A stretch of DNA of 64,000 nucleotides from Marthasterias glacialis. Its lineage: Eukaryota; Echinodermata; Asteroidea; Forcipulatida; Asteriidae. The position numbers and the translations under genes are program-made. Of the stretch, positions 22,467 through 34,749 are shown in pieces; positions within the stretch are counted from its first letter, which is position 1; each line of letters begins with the position of its first letter. The notes under the pieces were generated by a model. That model was not told where the DNA came from, ran no database searches, and was given only the letters and a program-made list of their open reading frames with translations. The stretch is taken from assembly GCA_911728455.2 (NCBI GenBank), contig OU452231.1, forward strand, positions 15,023,838 to 15,087,837, given 5' to 3'.

Positions 22467-23029
22467 CATAAAGAAACAGTCGTTGAGTATCACGTTCAAA
22501 ATGGCGATTCTAACGGCAAATTTGATAGTGGGCTAAAAATCATCGATTTGGAGGACCGAAAATGATCGTGAATACAATTAAATGCATTTTATTTCATCTT
22601 AAATACTTGGAGAAGCCAGTAGGCGATTTTCAAGCAATTCTGTTGAGTCTTTGTCGTAATTTTGACAATTTTATAACTGATTCATAAAAAATCCGCTTCG
22701 TCACAATTCCCAAATATATCACGGACTGGGGCGCTAGTACGACAGATAATGTCAAAATCTCAAAAAAGGAGTACAGCGCACCAGTTACTGGGTCTACTTC
22801 TTAGGATATCAAGGATGAAATAAAAGGAATTTTAATTGTACTCATGATCATTTTCGGTGTACGGGTGTATGGGTGTATGGGGGTCGTTGCACTGCACGTG
22901 CAACGACGTAGGTGCAACGACCCCCGTACACAATGGCTTGGCTTATAGTAGCAATTTTTTAACACGGTATCACAGATTCGATTTAAATCCACTTTGTCAT
23001 AATGTGTCACAGCACCAATACATATACCT

Positions 23030-23108
23030 TACTGGGGCGCTAGTACGACCGAAAAAGTCAAAATCTAAAAAAAAAAAAGAAGAGTACAGCTCCCCAGTTA
23101 CTGGGTCT
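23030..23108. mobile_element. F-family miniature hairpin, copy F-b
   Basis: CTGGGGCGCTAGTACGACC pairs with AGAGTACAGCTCCCCAGT around an A-rich loop. The right end keeps TTACTGGGTCTA. The left terminal bases are lost. Confidence 0.55.
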
Positions 23109-23555
23109 AATCAGATCCGGGTTTTTCGGCTCTTAGGCTAAGACCAGGGAGAGGCACATAAGATAATAGTTAAGAAAAGTCACCAAATTCATGGCATGTG
23201 GCCAATTATTTGTGGAGATTCAAAACGAAACAAAACAAACCAAAAACATGAGGGAAGGAGTACTGTTCCCCTGCCAACCTGATAGGATTAAGACACAGAT
23301 TACCAGGCGAAATGGCTCGCGCACATTGTCTGCTTGACAATCACCAATTAATGTATTGGTAAAGACCTATGGTCACTGCTTGGCTGGCCCTCCATTGAGT
23401 GACAGGCCCCAACATGCCTCATCTCCCGATGTCTTTCTTCCACCGCGTAAGGCATGTTCTTCGAAATGTGAACCATTTCACAACCTCAAATGCCATTTTT
23501 TTAAACTATTTGGTTTACCTCATAAGATGTTTTAAATAATAAAGTGTATATTTAT

Positions 23556-25344
23556 TAAGCCTGTGACTCTACGGTTAATTTACTATCCGTTTAAACGAAA
23601 CTGTTCTCAACGGTTAACCGTTTGTCGGCGGCAGGTCAATTTGTTCCAAAACTCTATGTATCAAATATTACATGTACATGTATCGGCATGACAATGCACT
23701 AGCCAGTTGTAGCATGTAGGATTATTGTATTTTTAAATAGGGAACATTTCCTAAGCTGTAATTTTGTTCTTCACTTTTATCAACGATTCAAAATTTAAAA
23801 AACAAGAGAAGTACAATCTTCAACTAAAACAAGTTAATTCAAATTCTAATAGAGGTGCCAGGTTTCACCTCTACGGTGTTTTTATTTCATTTTTGAAAGT
23901 AAACTGAATGGGCGAACACGATCGTTGAAAAGATCTACCTACCGCAGAATGTCCCGTCCCACATGCAATTTTTATTTTTGTGCCACGCTCTTGCTATATA
24001 GCTATACACACTGTACAGTGCATGTATTCTTCTTCGCGCATTGGTAATTGGCCCATTGCCAGACCCTAGCTTCCATCATGGTAGGAAGCTGCACACAACA
24101 TCAACAGTGGACACGTGCTACGAAAAAAACATTGCAGCTCACGTGCTGTGTTCATGAACACCCCGGATTACCAATCACAAGTCATACAATCCAACAAATG
24201 AATATGTATAAGCCGAACGATCCCCGTGTATTGAAACATTGTTGAAGTCGGCCATTCACGATCACACCTTGCGACAGTTAATAGAGAGCTTCGAGAATTA
24301 CACTTTGCGTATGGCCACCACGTGAGAATGCTTAAGTTTCATTGGTGGTTGCGTGATGAGATGTCATTAAACGAAGGTATCACATTGAACAGAACGCCGA
24401 TTGGTCAGCCCACATAACAGGTTTTTACATGCTAATTCAAAACAACGGAAGTGTTTGGATTTGGATTGGAGGACCATCAAGTCGCGCACAAAAGTAGAAA
24501 AGGCCAAGGAACTCCCCCCTAACAATTCATTTGAAATTAAATAATAGTTATTCTCGTCTTTCACTCAAAGTAATATGTAACTTCACAAATAGCAATGGCA
24601 CTGCAGTCTTTAGTCAAACAACACTTTAATAATGCAAAAACCAATTAATAAAAAAGAAAGTGCAGAACTTTTTTATACAGCGCTTATCACACATCGGTGA
24701 AGGGCAAACCATTTATAAACCTTCTGAGTTATATTTAAGGTTGAAAATGAGTGAGTGAGATGATATTACTGAATCAGAACTGTACTCTAAAACTTTGTAT
24801 GACGGTTTTCAGTCGAAAGCAGGAATAAATCAAAGCACACCCCTCCTTATCTTATGCAAAATAGCTTTGAGTCTTGTAAGATTTTTTTGCGACCTAAGCA
24901 AGAGATTTAAAAACAGGCCGATTATATTCAGCGTCTCTAAAGGAGCGGTATTGTTTGTGGTGTAAAGGAGCGGTATTGTTTGTGGTGATCCTATCTCATG
25001 TCCATTGTCAGGGTTCCCTGAGCGCGTCCAATCACGCGCGCCCACAATAAAGCTCTGGAAGCGTACAGCTGGAAGCTTGTCGGCAAGTTGAAAACCACAG
25101 ACAAGTTATTGTAATAATGATAGTCTTTGAGGTGGATTTTTTTTTCGCGGGAAATAAAAAAGTATAGGCCACTTGGTCATCAATACTTAATATTGTATTA
25201 CATTGAAAAATAGTTACAAAATGCAACAAAAACACAAGGCACATTTTATTTTTATTTTTTTCGTTTAAACGGTTACTAAACTACGAAACGGATAGTGCTT
25301 GTGTAAACGTTTAAACTTTTAAACGTTTAACCGTCACAGGCTTA
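23556..25344. mobile_element. hAT-like element A with perfect 8 bp target duplication
   Basis: Ends TAAGCCTGTGAC and GTCACAGGCTTA are inverted and are followed inside by GGTTAA/TTAACC and GTTTAAAC words that recur as subterminal repeats. ATATTTAT is duplicated exactly at 23548-23555 and 25345-25352, as expected for the hAT superfamily. The 1789 bp interior has no recognisable transposase and only short open frames. The first TIR base (T) rather than C departs from the CAGGG type. Confidence 0.75.
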
Positions 25345-25352
25345 ATATTTAT

Positions 25353-26339
25353 ACTAAAACGTTCATATAAGGATAGTTCAGTGAGTTATTATCTTGCTGT
25401 GGTCGTTTTAGAATTTATAGTCTACATCATTGAAACATGTGGTAATTTGTATTTAATTCGAAGATAAAAAAGTAAAGGACAAGGAGCATCCATTTTTTTC
25501 TGTAGTCAGGCCCAACTGATACTATCAAATAAAAACGAAAGAATCCAGACAAAACACGCAGAAAATAAAAGCCTGACACATGAGTGCATAACATTGATGG
25601 AAAATCGAAGCAAATATTGCCTCTCATTACTTTATTACTGACACAATATGATTGTAATTTCAGTGATATATTTGCAGCCGCTCATACCCAATATCTATCT
25701 AAAAAAAATAACTTCACCAGGCTTCTCCCCAAAAAATTAAAGTAAAAACGTCCCGGTTTGAACGTAATTTTTTGACGTTCCAGAAAAATTGACGGAATTG
25801 ACATTACGTCCGGGAAATTGACGAAATTTATTGCAAATGTCGTTTGCTACTTTGTTACCTTCGCACAGTCCACATCGATCACACTGACTAGTTGTTCTAG
25901 TTTCCAAAATCTAGCATTCGCAGGGAAGTATTTCGGTTGTTTATCGTCTCAGATGTGTTTTGGATATTAGTCTGGAGCTGCCTTCTGGTTTTCGGACGTC
26001 AGTAAAGGAGTGAACATCATTTACTTGACAGATATATTTTAAACCAATATAACGTTATGCAGAAAAAACCTGGCAGATGAACATTACGTGAAAACATTGA
26101 GGTGAAGAAAAGGCAAGCGGTCGATAGAGGGGGTTAGTCTCATGTCAGAGGTCAACTCACAGGCAGATCATAAAATTCTCGAACATCAGTCGTTTACATG
26201 GACGAACAATATAAAAGACGTCGGTGGAAATTTGAAACGAAGATTGCTCTTATTGTTGACCAGCCAATGCAGTCGTCATTGCTTTGAAGTAATCCTTATT
26301 TATGCAAGTTTATACCATGGGTTTTTAAAATTCAATTGA
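25353..26339. other. Intron sequence without recognised features
   Basis: AT-rich, non-coding by eye. A patch around 25740-25830 repeats the word TTGACG(G/A)AATT. No element ends were found. Confidence 0.35.
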
Positions 26340-26740
26340 ACTTTTAAAATTTTTGCTATTCACATGTTTCCTATTGTTGACATTTTTGACGGAAAAAAAT
26401 GACGTTCCCGACTTAACAACTTTAATTTTTTATTTTTATTTTTGGTCAAATGTCAGGTTTTGTTTTTCCTTTGCAGTAATGTATTTGTCAACAGCCCGCT
26501 ACCCTTGCATGCTAATTTATAAAAAAATACTCCTGCAAAGATCAAAATTTAATCATCATAATATGATATAAATCTACTAGGGTGTTGAAGTCTGTCAAAA
26601 TGCTGACATTCGAGACTCTAAGTCTTTCACCTTGATTTAGTTGAAAGGCATTGGTGGTCAATATTGTGTTTGATAAATTGTTGGGTACCTCGTAGTTTAT
26701 TACACTGTATTTTATAAATAAACTATTCAGCTTTTATTCG
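26340..26740. repeat. Dispersed repeat, copy 1
   Basis: Matches 37500-37760 in the same orientation: CACATGTTTC..TTGTTGACATTTTT, AATGTCAGGTTTTGTTTT, TTTGTCAACAGCCC and TGTTTGATAAATTG...GGTACCTCGTA occur in order in both. Ends and class are unknown. Confidence 0.6.
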
Positions 26741-26879
26741 TGTTCATTGATGAAAATATCGGGGACTGAATTTTAGGCTTGAATTTTAGGCCAAAACAAA
26801 GTGTCAATTGAATCTACATGTAACGGCTGAATGGTATCTAAGAAACATTGATTTTGAGGACAGAAAATAATCATGAGTG

Positions 26880-27970
26880 CTATTAGTATTAAACGCATGT
26901 TTCATTAGGCGTGCTGCTTGGTTCAGATTTATTACGTCCTTGTGTGACATTATTTTGGAAAATAAATGAAAATTTGCGTCTCTGATATAATTTTCTGTGC
27001 CTACTCTGTGTGTGAAAAACTCTTGCTCATGTACCACCAGCATGTTCATTTGCAGTTACGCAAATCAAAATTATTTTGGCCTGCGCAATTTTCAAATTTA
27101 GGCATTAAATTTAATTGCGCTCCAAGGTTATTTTGCGAGTGATGCACAATTAATTTTGACGCATGTGCATATGTAGAAACTTCACACTGAAAGTACATTA
27201 TGTTAAAGGCGATTTGTAGAGACCAGTTCACTCTTTATTTTAAGGTTTTTTTTCACTGAAAGTGAAGGCAGATTAAAGTAGTTTGAAGTACCGGTAAATA
27301 TGAATGGATTTTCAGCTTTTACAATGTACATCAGGTTAAAAAGGAGAAAAATAACTCTTGTAGAGAAGCTTTCAACCCAGGACGTCAGTACAGTGCAACA
27401 GAGACTGGAGTCCTACCAGGGCTACCACTGACTGTACTGTGTACTGTGTACTGTGTACTGTGTAGTGACTAGTGTGGATGTACAACGTACAATGTACATG
27501 TACATAAGCTGTATAGAGTGTACATAGGACCGTGGAGGTAGAAGTACCTCCATGGATTGGTAGTTCTAGGATGTCGTCAGGATAGATTTCTATAGACCGT
27601 GGTATACATGTATATTTCCATACTTTTTAGCACCTTCCTTGATGCGAATTAAAAAGATCAAAAACTCTTGTGAAGTGCATTGTTGTTGTCACAATATATA
27701 TTCATATTTACACCTGATGGAGGAAGCTGAAGCTTAGCTTTTGAAAATAAAATGAAAATTGATGTCTCTGGAATAACTTTCTGTACTGACACCATGTGTA
27801 AAAAACCTGTGCACACAAGCACAATAGTAGCAACAACAGTAGCCATTGTGAGTGATGTGGGGAGCGATGCATAATTAACTGAGCGCATGTGCATGTAGAA
27901 ACTTAACATGGAATTATGTTCGGGATGTTTTGTAAAAGTTCACGCTCTAGTTTAAGTATAATTTTTACTG
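26880..27970. repeat. Pair of direct repeats about 0.8 kb apart
   Basis: 26940-27260 and 27740-27965 share, in order, GAAAATAAATGAAAATT.G.GTCTCTG, ATAA.TTTCTGT, CTCATGT/CACACAAG, GTGATG...AATTAA.TT, GCATGTGCATAT/GCATGTGCATGT and GTAGAAACTT. Between them lies a 7 bp TACTGTG tandem patch (27429-27466) and a TACAATGTACATG palindromic patch. The arrangement could be a segmental duplication or an old LTR-like pair. No coding capacity is seen. Confidence 0.4.
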
Positions 27971-28089
27971 AAAGGGAATGCAAATATTTAAAAGATATTC
28001 AAAGTGTACCCTAATTTCTGGAATATAAGGCTAACTTTAGATTAAATGTTGGTGTTTTGGAACTAAATTTGACAATAGACATGTTGAAT

Positions 28090-28480
28090 CAAACAAACAA
28101 AATTATACGAAACTCATGACTATGCTCAATTCCACTTGACTGAGCTGAGATACTGAAAGACTTAAATGGTGATAAATCCTAATTGCAATTGTACTGACTT
28201 GAAACTTGAATCAAATACTGCTGTCATGCAGATTCATATGAAAAGATGAAACTCACGAGTATGTCATCGGTTCCAGTTCAATGACCTAAAACCATGACAA
28301 CTTTGAATGGCCATTACTCCTTATTGCAATGTTGTACTGACTTGAAACTTGAATCAAATACTGCTACTGACATGCAGAATCATATGAAAAGATAAAACTC
28401 ATGATTATGACACTGGTACCAGTTGAATGAGCTAAAACAATGAAAATCTTGAATGGTCATAATTCCTTATTGCTATGATG
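28090..28480. repeat. Tandem repeat, about 135 bp unit, three copies
   Basis: Landmarks GTACTGACTTGAAACTTGAA, TCAAATACTGCT, CATATGAAAAGAT.AAACTCA and TTGAATGGTCAT recur near 28190, 28330 and, partly, 28470. Imperfect, non-coding. Confidence 0.6.
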
Positions 28481-30015
28481 TACTGACCATCAATACTAAC
28501 CTAAACAATACTTTTCCCAGCCTGCCCTCCTTCATCTGAACCCCTTTGTCACATTTCAAACCAAGTAGGCAGTGGTCAAGTGAGTTCATGTTAATGTCCT
28601 TACCCCATTGAACATCAGTTGATCGAAAGGATCAATTTTTCTAATAGCAGGTTTCAAAATTACCGACAGCACCGACGGCAATTGCCATCGGTGCCTTGTG
28701 CGATTGCCGTGATGCACTCAAAATCATTGACAATTCACGGTAATATATTGCTGTGTCCTTTTTATCTAACTGCTGTCGGTGCCCTTCTAGTAAGATTGTA
28801 ACATTCATAGAATGAGACCAAAATCATGCAGTTTTCCAAATTTTGTGCAGAAAAAAAAACCAAAACAAAACAAATAACGATTTAATACAAACTGCAGTTG
28901 TATCCAGAACGCAATTATTTCTTACTTTGCAAGCGGCAGACACCACTTTAGTTGTAAAACCCAAAGTCACCATCAGGGCAATTCGATGATAAAGTTGACA
29001 TGGCCCAAAAATTTCAAATCCATAATTTAAAGCCATAATCCATAAATTACTGTTGTATATACTTCAAAGTTTGTGGAACAAGTTCATATTATGAAATTGT
29101 CTTAAAAATAGCGTGAGAAATAGTCATCTGAAGTGGGAGGCTTGTTTTGAACGGAAAGTACTTTAAATATTTGCATTTTCTATTTTTGTCCTTTTTATTG
29201 ACATTTAAGTGATAACCTGTCGAGTTAATTATTTCTTGTAATGCATAATGGTACTGTTAATAAGACTTGAAAAAAAAAGTGGCTTGACTAATTCATCTAG
29301 TAGTTATGACCAATCGTTCAAAGCACTTACGGGCGATGTAACGTGACTAACCGAAATATGATCTTTTTTCCCTGTGAAAGTTTTTCTTCTTTTTAAGAAT
29401 TGCCACTTGTAATTATCATTCTACTGATGATCTCAAATATGAAAAATATCTCCTGTGCTCTTTCCAGACTTGCAGGTATTTATAAAAAAAACGGTTCCAA
29501 CTTGTCAAGCAGGTGCTTTTAGCCGCCCTCTGCCGCTTGCGACCACTCGCAGAAGCAGTCTTTTATTATCTCACAATAAACACACACAATAGCTGAATTT
29601 AATGAGCTGCTGGCCAACTCCGTCCGGCCAGGTGGCCGCAAGTGCCCGCTCGGATTAATGTCCTATTGTTAACAGAGCTAATCCTTGTTCCTTTGCGGGC
29701 AGTATGTGAGCGCTCACGAGTAAACGCTACTCTGATCAGTGGTGCGTCGCCTAACTGGGAACATGGGTTATAATTTTGTTATGTTATAAAGTAACTTTTT
29801 TTAACACTGGAGTTTCTTATCATATGGCTGTAATGCCAGAAAAAAAGTATGTTTATAGTTGTAGCAAGATCACGGTTCATACAAGGTTATTTCCGGCCCC
29901 TCTTGCGAGGAAAATGCATTTATTACAGCCCATTTGTAGCGAGAAATTCTTGCTTTACCTACCCTTAATCTAAATCATTGTTCCGATTTCCGTGTATGAT
30001 CAATACAACATTAAC
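28481..30015. other. Intron sequence without recognised features
   Basis: Contains an inverted pair ACCGACAGCACCGACGGCAA/..GCTGTCGGTGCCC around 28662-28780 that may be a small MITE. Otherwise nothing was recognised. Confidence 0.35.
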
Positions 30016-30290
30016 AAGCTGAGTATGCCTGTGCGTTTACGGTAATTTTTGTAACCGTGTAACCGTTTCCGAAACAGTCTGTTACCCGTGTAACCGACAG
30101 TTGAAGAAACAAAATTTAGAGTTAAAAACACACAAATACACGACGATGGCACGTGTAGTCAAAACATTGCAACTTCATCACGGCACTTTGACTTCGAGCA
30201 ATCACCCCGCAAAAAAACAAAACAAAAAAAACAAGAAGAAACAGATCTTACATTTTACTGCTAGATACTCTTTCAATTCATCCAAAAAAC

Positions 30291-31636
30291 AAAACTTAAT
30301 CAAGGTTCGTCTTCAACAAGATCTCGGCGTTCAAACTCAGCCCATAAACCCGCCATCTTTTATTTTGATCAATGCCAGATCCCTTGTTCAACGTGTGGAT
30401 GAATTGCAAATAATATTAACCTCCAATCACATTGACATTGCTGCCATCTCTGAAACCTGGTTCCCGGCAACTGTAAACTCAAACAATTTTTGTATTCCTG
30501 GATATAATTTAGTCAGTAAACCACGGAGCCACAAAAGAGGTGGAGGTGTGGCCCTTTACATCCGAGATAATATTCAGATAAGACAACTTACCGAATTGGA
30601 AGTTCCTGAAGAACTAGAAGTGTTATGGATCTGGGCTCGTCCTACTCGTGTACCCCGTATGATTTTAAGTCTTTTGTTGTGCGTTGTTTATCATCCACCT
30701 TCATCACCATATGATAATTTGCTCATCGAACATATATCCACTTCTCTTGATTTACTCCAAACCAAATATCCATCAGCGGGTATTGCTATTCTTGGGGACT
30801 TCAACAAGTTGAACACTCGTCTTGTTTGTCGTCAGACAGGCCTAGTTCAGATTGTCGACACGCCAACCAGAGACCATGCAGTTCTTGACAGAATTTTAAC
30901 AAACATGCAAGCCTTCTACCATACCCCACAGGTGTCATCACCGATCGGTCTAAGTGACCACAATACAGTTATTTGGAATCCATCAAACCCATCAAAGAAG
31001 CAGGGAGTTGTTCATCGCAGAATTGTTCGACCAATCGGAGATTCGAACAAAAGAAGCTTTGGTCAATGGATAACAAAATACAAATGGAATGATGTTAAAT
31101 CAGCATCATCAACAAGTGCTAAAACTGATGTTTTTTATCAGACCTTTATGGGTGCCGTCAATGAATTTTTCCCAACCAAAACAGTTTCAACCCATTCAAC
31201 AGATAAACCTTGGATAACTGCAAAACTTAAATCACTCATTGTCAAGCGTCAGAAAGCTTTCAACAGTGGTAAGCTTTCTTTGTGGAGATTACTCCGTAAC
31301 AAGGTAATCAGACTTATAAAGAGAGCTAAACTTTCTTTCTATAACTGCAAAGTGGCTAGACTGAGGTTATCTAATCCAAGACAATGGCATCAACAAATAC
31401 AAAAAATCACTGGGCTGAATCATCAATAGAAATTCCTCATACCTGGTGCGTCTTCATTGGACGTAGCAAATGAAATCAACCACAACTTTATCTCCGTGGC
31501 GAAGGATATCCCTAAATTAGACCCTGCTAATCTACCTGCATACTTAACCGCAGCATCCAGAGTTCCTGTTATCACCCCCCAGGAGGTCTTTAACAAGTTA
31601 AGAAAAATCAACTTAACACTCAAAGTAGCGAGATAA
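30291..31636 (+). pseudogene. LINE (non-LTR retrotransposon) APE-type endonuclease fragment
   Basis: An open frame reaches the stop at 31427-31429; the first ATG is at 30146, in element B sequence. It reads FILINARSL, IAAISETWF, GGGVALYIRDN, VVYHPPSS, GIAILGDFN and GLSDHNTVIW. These are the ordered motifs of the APE-like endonuclease that nicks target DNA for non-LTR retrotransposons (N, E, GDFN and SDH elements). A basic linker follows. After one in-frame TAG the same frame runs on to about 31636 (LDVANEINHNFISVAKDIP ...), where it stops at the border with repeat D. The reverse transcriptase is absent. Only one nonsense change in 1.3 kb suggests moderate age. A diverged sister of the larger minus-strand LINE rather than the same family. 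Confidence 0.75.
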
Positions 31637-31639
31637 CGA

Positions 31640-31942
31640 AGATTATAACACACCTCTCCCTGGTTCTTTATCCTGATTGGCTGAAACACGGTCGTGTGAG
31701 CTGAACTAATATAGCCTAGTGCATGAAATCTGCACCATACGCACCGCACGCGCTTCATTTGGGGGAAATAGTTCACAAAGTGGGAAATAGTTTCAAAAAC
31801 CCCCAAACTATTGACTGGTAAAGAGCGCCGTCTAGAAAACGACGGCGTCTGCGGATGGAGAAGAATCTCCGGCCCAAAAAACGCGATTTACTCTTCTAAC
31901 CGACATTTTGGATTGAGGTGTGTTATAAAACACATATGGACT
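31640..31942 (-). repeat. Dispersed repeat D, copy 2
   Basis: Reverse-oriented counterpart of 4832-5115. It directly joins the truncated LINE frame on the left and overlaps the stem of the hairpin on the right. That supports the idea that D is the tail of a hairpin-headed element. Confidence 0.6.
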
Positions 31943-32110
31943 GGCATTATTCGGGCAATAGTGTACGTCTATGCACCCCTTGGGCCTGTGAGTGACCAGG
32001 AGAGGGTCCTATTTCCCGAGGCCGAAGGTCGAGGGAAATAGGACCCTCTCCTGGTCACGCACAGGCCCTCGGGTTGCATAGACGCGCACTATTTCCCTCA
32101 TTGCCAGTCC
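31938..32110. mobile_element. Hairpin-headed element, copy 5 (head)
   Basis: A 173 bp palindrome opens GGACTGGCATTATTCGGGCA and closes ATTGCCAGTCC, with GACCAGGAGAGGGTCCTATT paired to its complement. It is sequence-unrelated to the GGGAATAA hairpins, but it has the same size and the same neighbour with a CTGATTGGCTG (CCAATCAG) word, here repeat D. Confidence 0.6.
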
Positions 32111-32326
32111 ATACATACATGTGTATACTATCAGCCTGTAATTTTTTTGAAACGATGCGAATGCTTACATTTCACACGGGTGTTACAATGTACATTCTGC
32201 ACTGCGACATCATGATCGCAATGTGGTGTGCGTTTCGGGGCACTTTTGAGTGCATTTTTTTACGGTTATCCGAACAGTAAAAATGTAACCGTGTAACTGT
32301 GTAACCGGCACAGGCTTAAAGCTGAC

Positions 32327-34390
32327 TTGGGTGGTATACACACAAGCTTCCTATCTTTTTGGCTAGCGGGGATCGGATGAGCAAGCTCACGAGCAAGCTC
32401 ACGAGCGTGTTGGACGTGATCCCCCCAATTCCATACTGTGAACAGTATAGGGCTTTCTCATCTTGAAATGCAATGCAGTCAAACACCAAAATCAATTCAT
32501 TTTCAAACACCGCAGAATAAGATGGTTCCCTGCTTTTTTACACACACTATTACGCTGGGTAATCGGATACCAGCTACGATAGTAAACTGCAGTGACAGTG
32601 ACATCCAACATGGAAACTTTCGACGAATTTGTTGGACATCTTTGATCTTAAGTGGTTTTTTTTTTTTTCCAATCTTTAATGTTATCTTATTAATCGAAAT
32701 CATTATCAAACAAAAGCCTCAAACATAACACAATAAAATACTGATCTTTTGGCATGCATTTTACTGTCTACGTGTATCGGTATACATGTACCATTAGCCC
32801 ATTGCATTGTGTACTGTATGGTACACATGCATCCGTATGTTTTGTGCACAATACCGCGCGATTTTTAAGACTACATGTCAGTTCTGATAAGACGAGGAAA
32901 AACAAGCAGTACGGCAGACCTCATACTAACGAGAGTCGGCTGTAATTGTGTTAATACTGATGTTAGTCCGAGTTACTGCAACTAATCTAAGTCATGTCAT
33001 CCTATTGACTAACGACTAACGTAATGACTAACGTGAACCCTCTTTCTTACCCTGGCCCTGCTGAAAATGGAATTTATTTTATGAATTATGATTATGAGAA
33101 ACGTCATAATTAATTAATACACAAATATTAAAGAGATTAAGACTTATGAATTATGACTAACCTAATATTATGTTATGAATGAGAGATTAAGAAAACATTT
33201 AGATTCAATGAAGACTCGCTGAAAATTGGTTGATGACGTCAACAACTCTGGAAGGACCATAACTGAAGGAAGGCAGGGAGAAAATAAGCGTGCCCACGCT
33301 AAATCTTGAAGCTACATGTATGGGACTCCAATAAAAATCACTTGAATAAATACGGGCGCATTACGTAACGCATGAGTCATCAGCAAACATCAGCAAATAC
33401 GCTGTGATTATCTGGTTTGATTTTTCATCGGTGGCTCTCCATATGGGGCCCGTAAGGGTTATTGATGTTACATGAGATAATGCGCGTTGAAATTCATACA
33501 TAATGCATATAATGAATGCAAGACTGTGCGCTAGAAACACTGAATTTGTTAGGGGCATTATGTTAAGGCACACCAATTGACAACATCCAGCGAAAAAGAA
33601 ACGTATGACTGTTACTGTGTCAAAATCATAACACACAGGCTTCACGTTAGGTAGAGTAACAAAACACCCGACGACCGATCGAAGAAAGACACCCTTGAGA
33701 TCTCTCCAGATTTTTCAAGGCCGGTCTGAGCAGCCGCTCCAGAGCCTTTACATTACAAACACAAAAAGAGGCGATTTCAGAGTTTGCCTCTTATAGATGT
33801 GGTTGTATTGATTATTGAAACAATCACAGGCATCAAATCTTGCAAATTTGGAAATACTCTATGAGATCTTACCAAAGTTTGCCTTATTTTTGACTCGCCC
33901 GGCGGACTACAAAAGGACGGGTTTTGACTTACCCGTTGCTAGTTTTACTCGCATTTGGCGACTGGAGACTGCTTAGTTCAAACCCTCAATTCCTGAACAT
34001 TGAACAGCGGAATGCCCACACTCTAACTCGCTGTGTCAAACTGATGTTGTTGTGTTGTGTGTGCTCTATATACACACGTGGACAGGGACGTCCACTGTGA
34101 TAAGTTGCAAAAAAAGTTGCGACTAGTCGAGTATATGTAGTTGACGCGCGACTGCAGGAGTAGTGAATTTCACTAGTTGCCCAGCATTAGAAAACGGCAA
34201 TGGGCGAGTCACGACTAGTTGTTGCAATCAACAGTCACAAATTTCTCTTCCCCCTTGGACTTTAACTTCAGACTTTTGTTTTGAAATGGTTCTCACACCA
34301 AAGTTACTTTTTCAATGTTGACATTTGGTGGGATCAAACAAATCTAAACATTACCAAACATAAAAACAGCTAATTTGGTGACAGTCCATG

Positions 34391-34421
<31 letters not shown>

Positions 34422-34439
34422 GCAGACGGTCGATATTTC
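32327..34439. other. Intron sequence without recognised features
   Basis: AT-rich. Notable only for a GACTAACG repeat patch (about 32940-33030), an ATTATGACTAA/ATTATGATTATGA patch (33080-33180) and an A26 run at 34391-34416. No exon or element end was recognised. Confidence 0.35.
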
Positions 34440-34749
34440 GTCACAGTTTTCACGAACAGCCACTTATCTTTATGTGCTTGAGAATAACGTTTTTGAGATA
34501 ATTAAAGTTGAAGTTTTGTTTGTGTTTAAAACGTCATTCCACAGGTAAAATCAGTACTATTTTTCATCAATGCGATTTTTAGTGATACTCAAGTACATAT
34601 TCGTACCTATAGAATCATATTTTTTATATGGAGAAATGCTAAAATATGATTAAATATTAATTAAAGATAAGTGGCTGTTCGTGAAAACGAAAAATCGCCT
34701 CTTTGTACATGGGATTTAAAGATAAGTGGCTGTTTGTGAAAACGGTGAC
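34440..34749. mobile_element. 310 bp MITE, GTCAC-ended
   Basis: GTCACAGTTTTCACGAACAG with CCACTTATCTTTA at the left is matched in reverse at 34717-34749. A second copy of the inner part of the arm lies at 34664-34692, so the right arm is partly duplicated. Same terminal words as the element at 43865-44306. Confidence 0.65.

Larger units (their letters stand above)
19000..22796. mobile_element. F-family foldback F2, split by a hAT element and a G hairpin
   Basis: The left end TAGACCCAGTAACTGGGGTG and right end CCAGTTACTGGGTCTA frame arms homologous to F: AATTGTGACAAAGCGGATTT, GTAGTGCTGGACTGCAC, and the GCGCAGTCAATGCAGGATA module on the left; ACAGTCGTTGAGTATCACGT and TTTTCAAGCAATTCTGTTG on the right. 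Removing the hAT (2856 bp) and the 81 bp hairpin leaves about 860 bp, close to F. The flanking 9-mers differ, so its own target duplication is lost or the ends recombined. Confidence 0.7.
30024..32318. mobile_element. hAT-like element B, composite
   Basis: Ends TATGCCTGTGCGTTTACGGT and (minus strand) TAAGCCTGTGCCGGTTACAC resemble element A. AAGCTGAG at 30016-30023 and AAGCTGAC at 32319-32326 form an 8 bp duplication with one mismatch. Subterminal GTAACCGTGTAACCG words occur at both ends. The 2295 bp interior contains a LINE endonuclease relic, a copy of repeat D and a hairpin (31938-32110), so it has accumulated or carried foreign DNA. No transposase of its own is visible. Confidence 0.7.
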
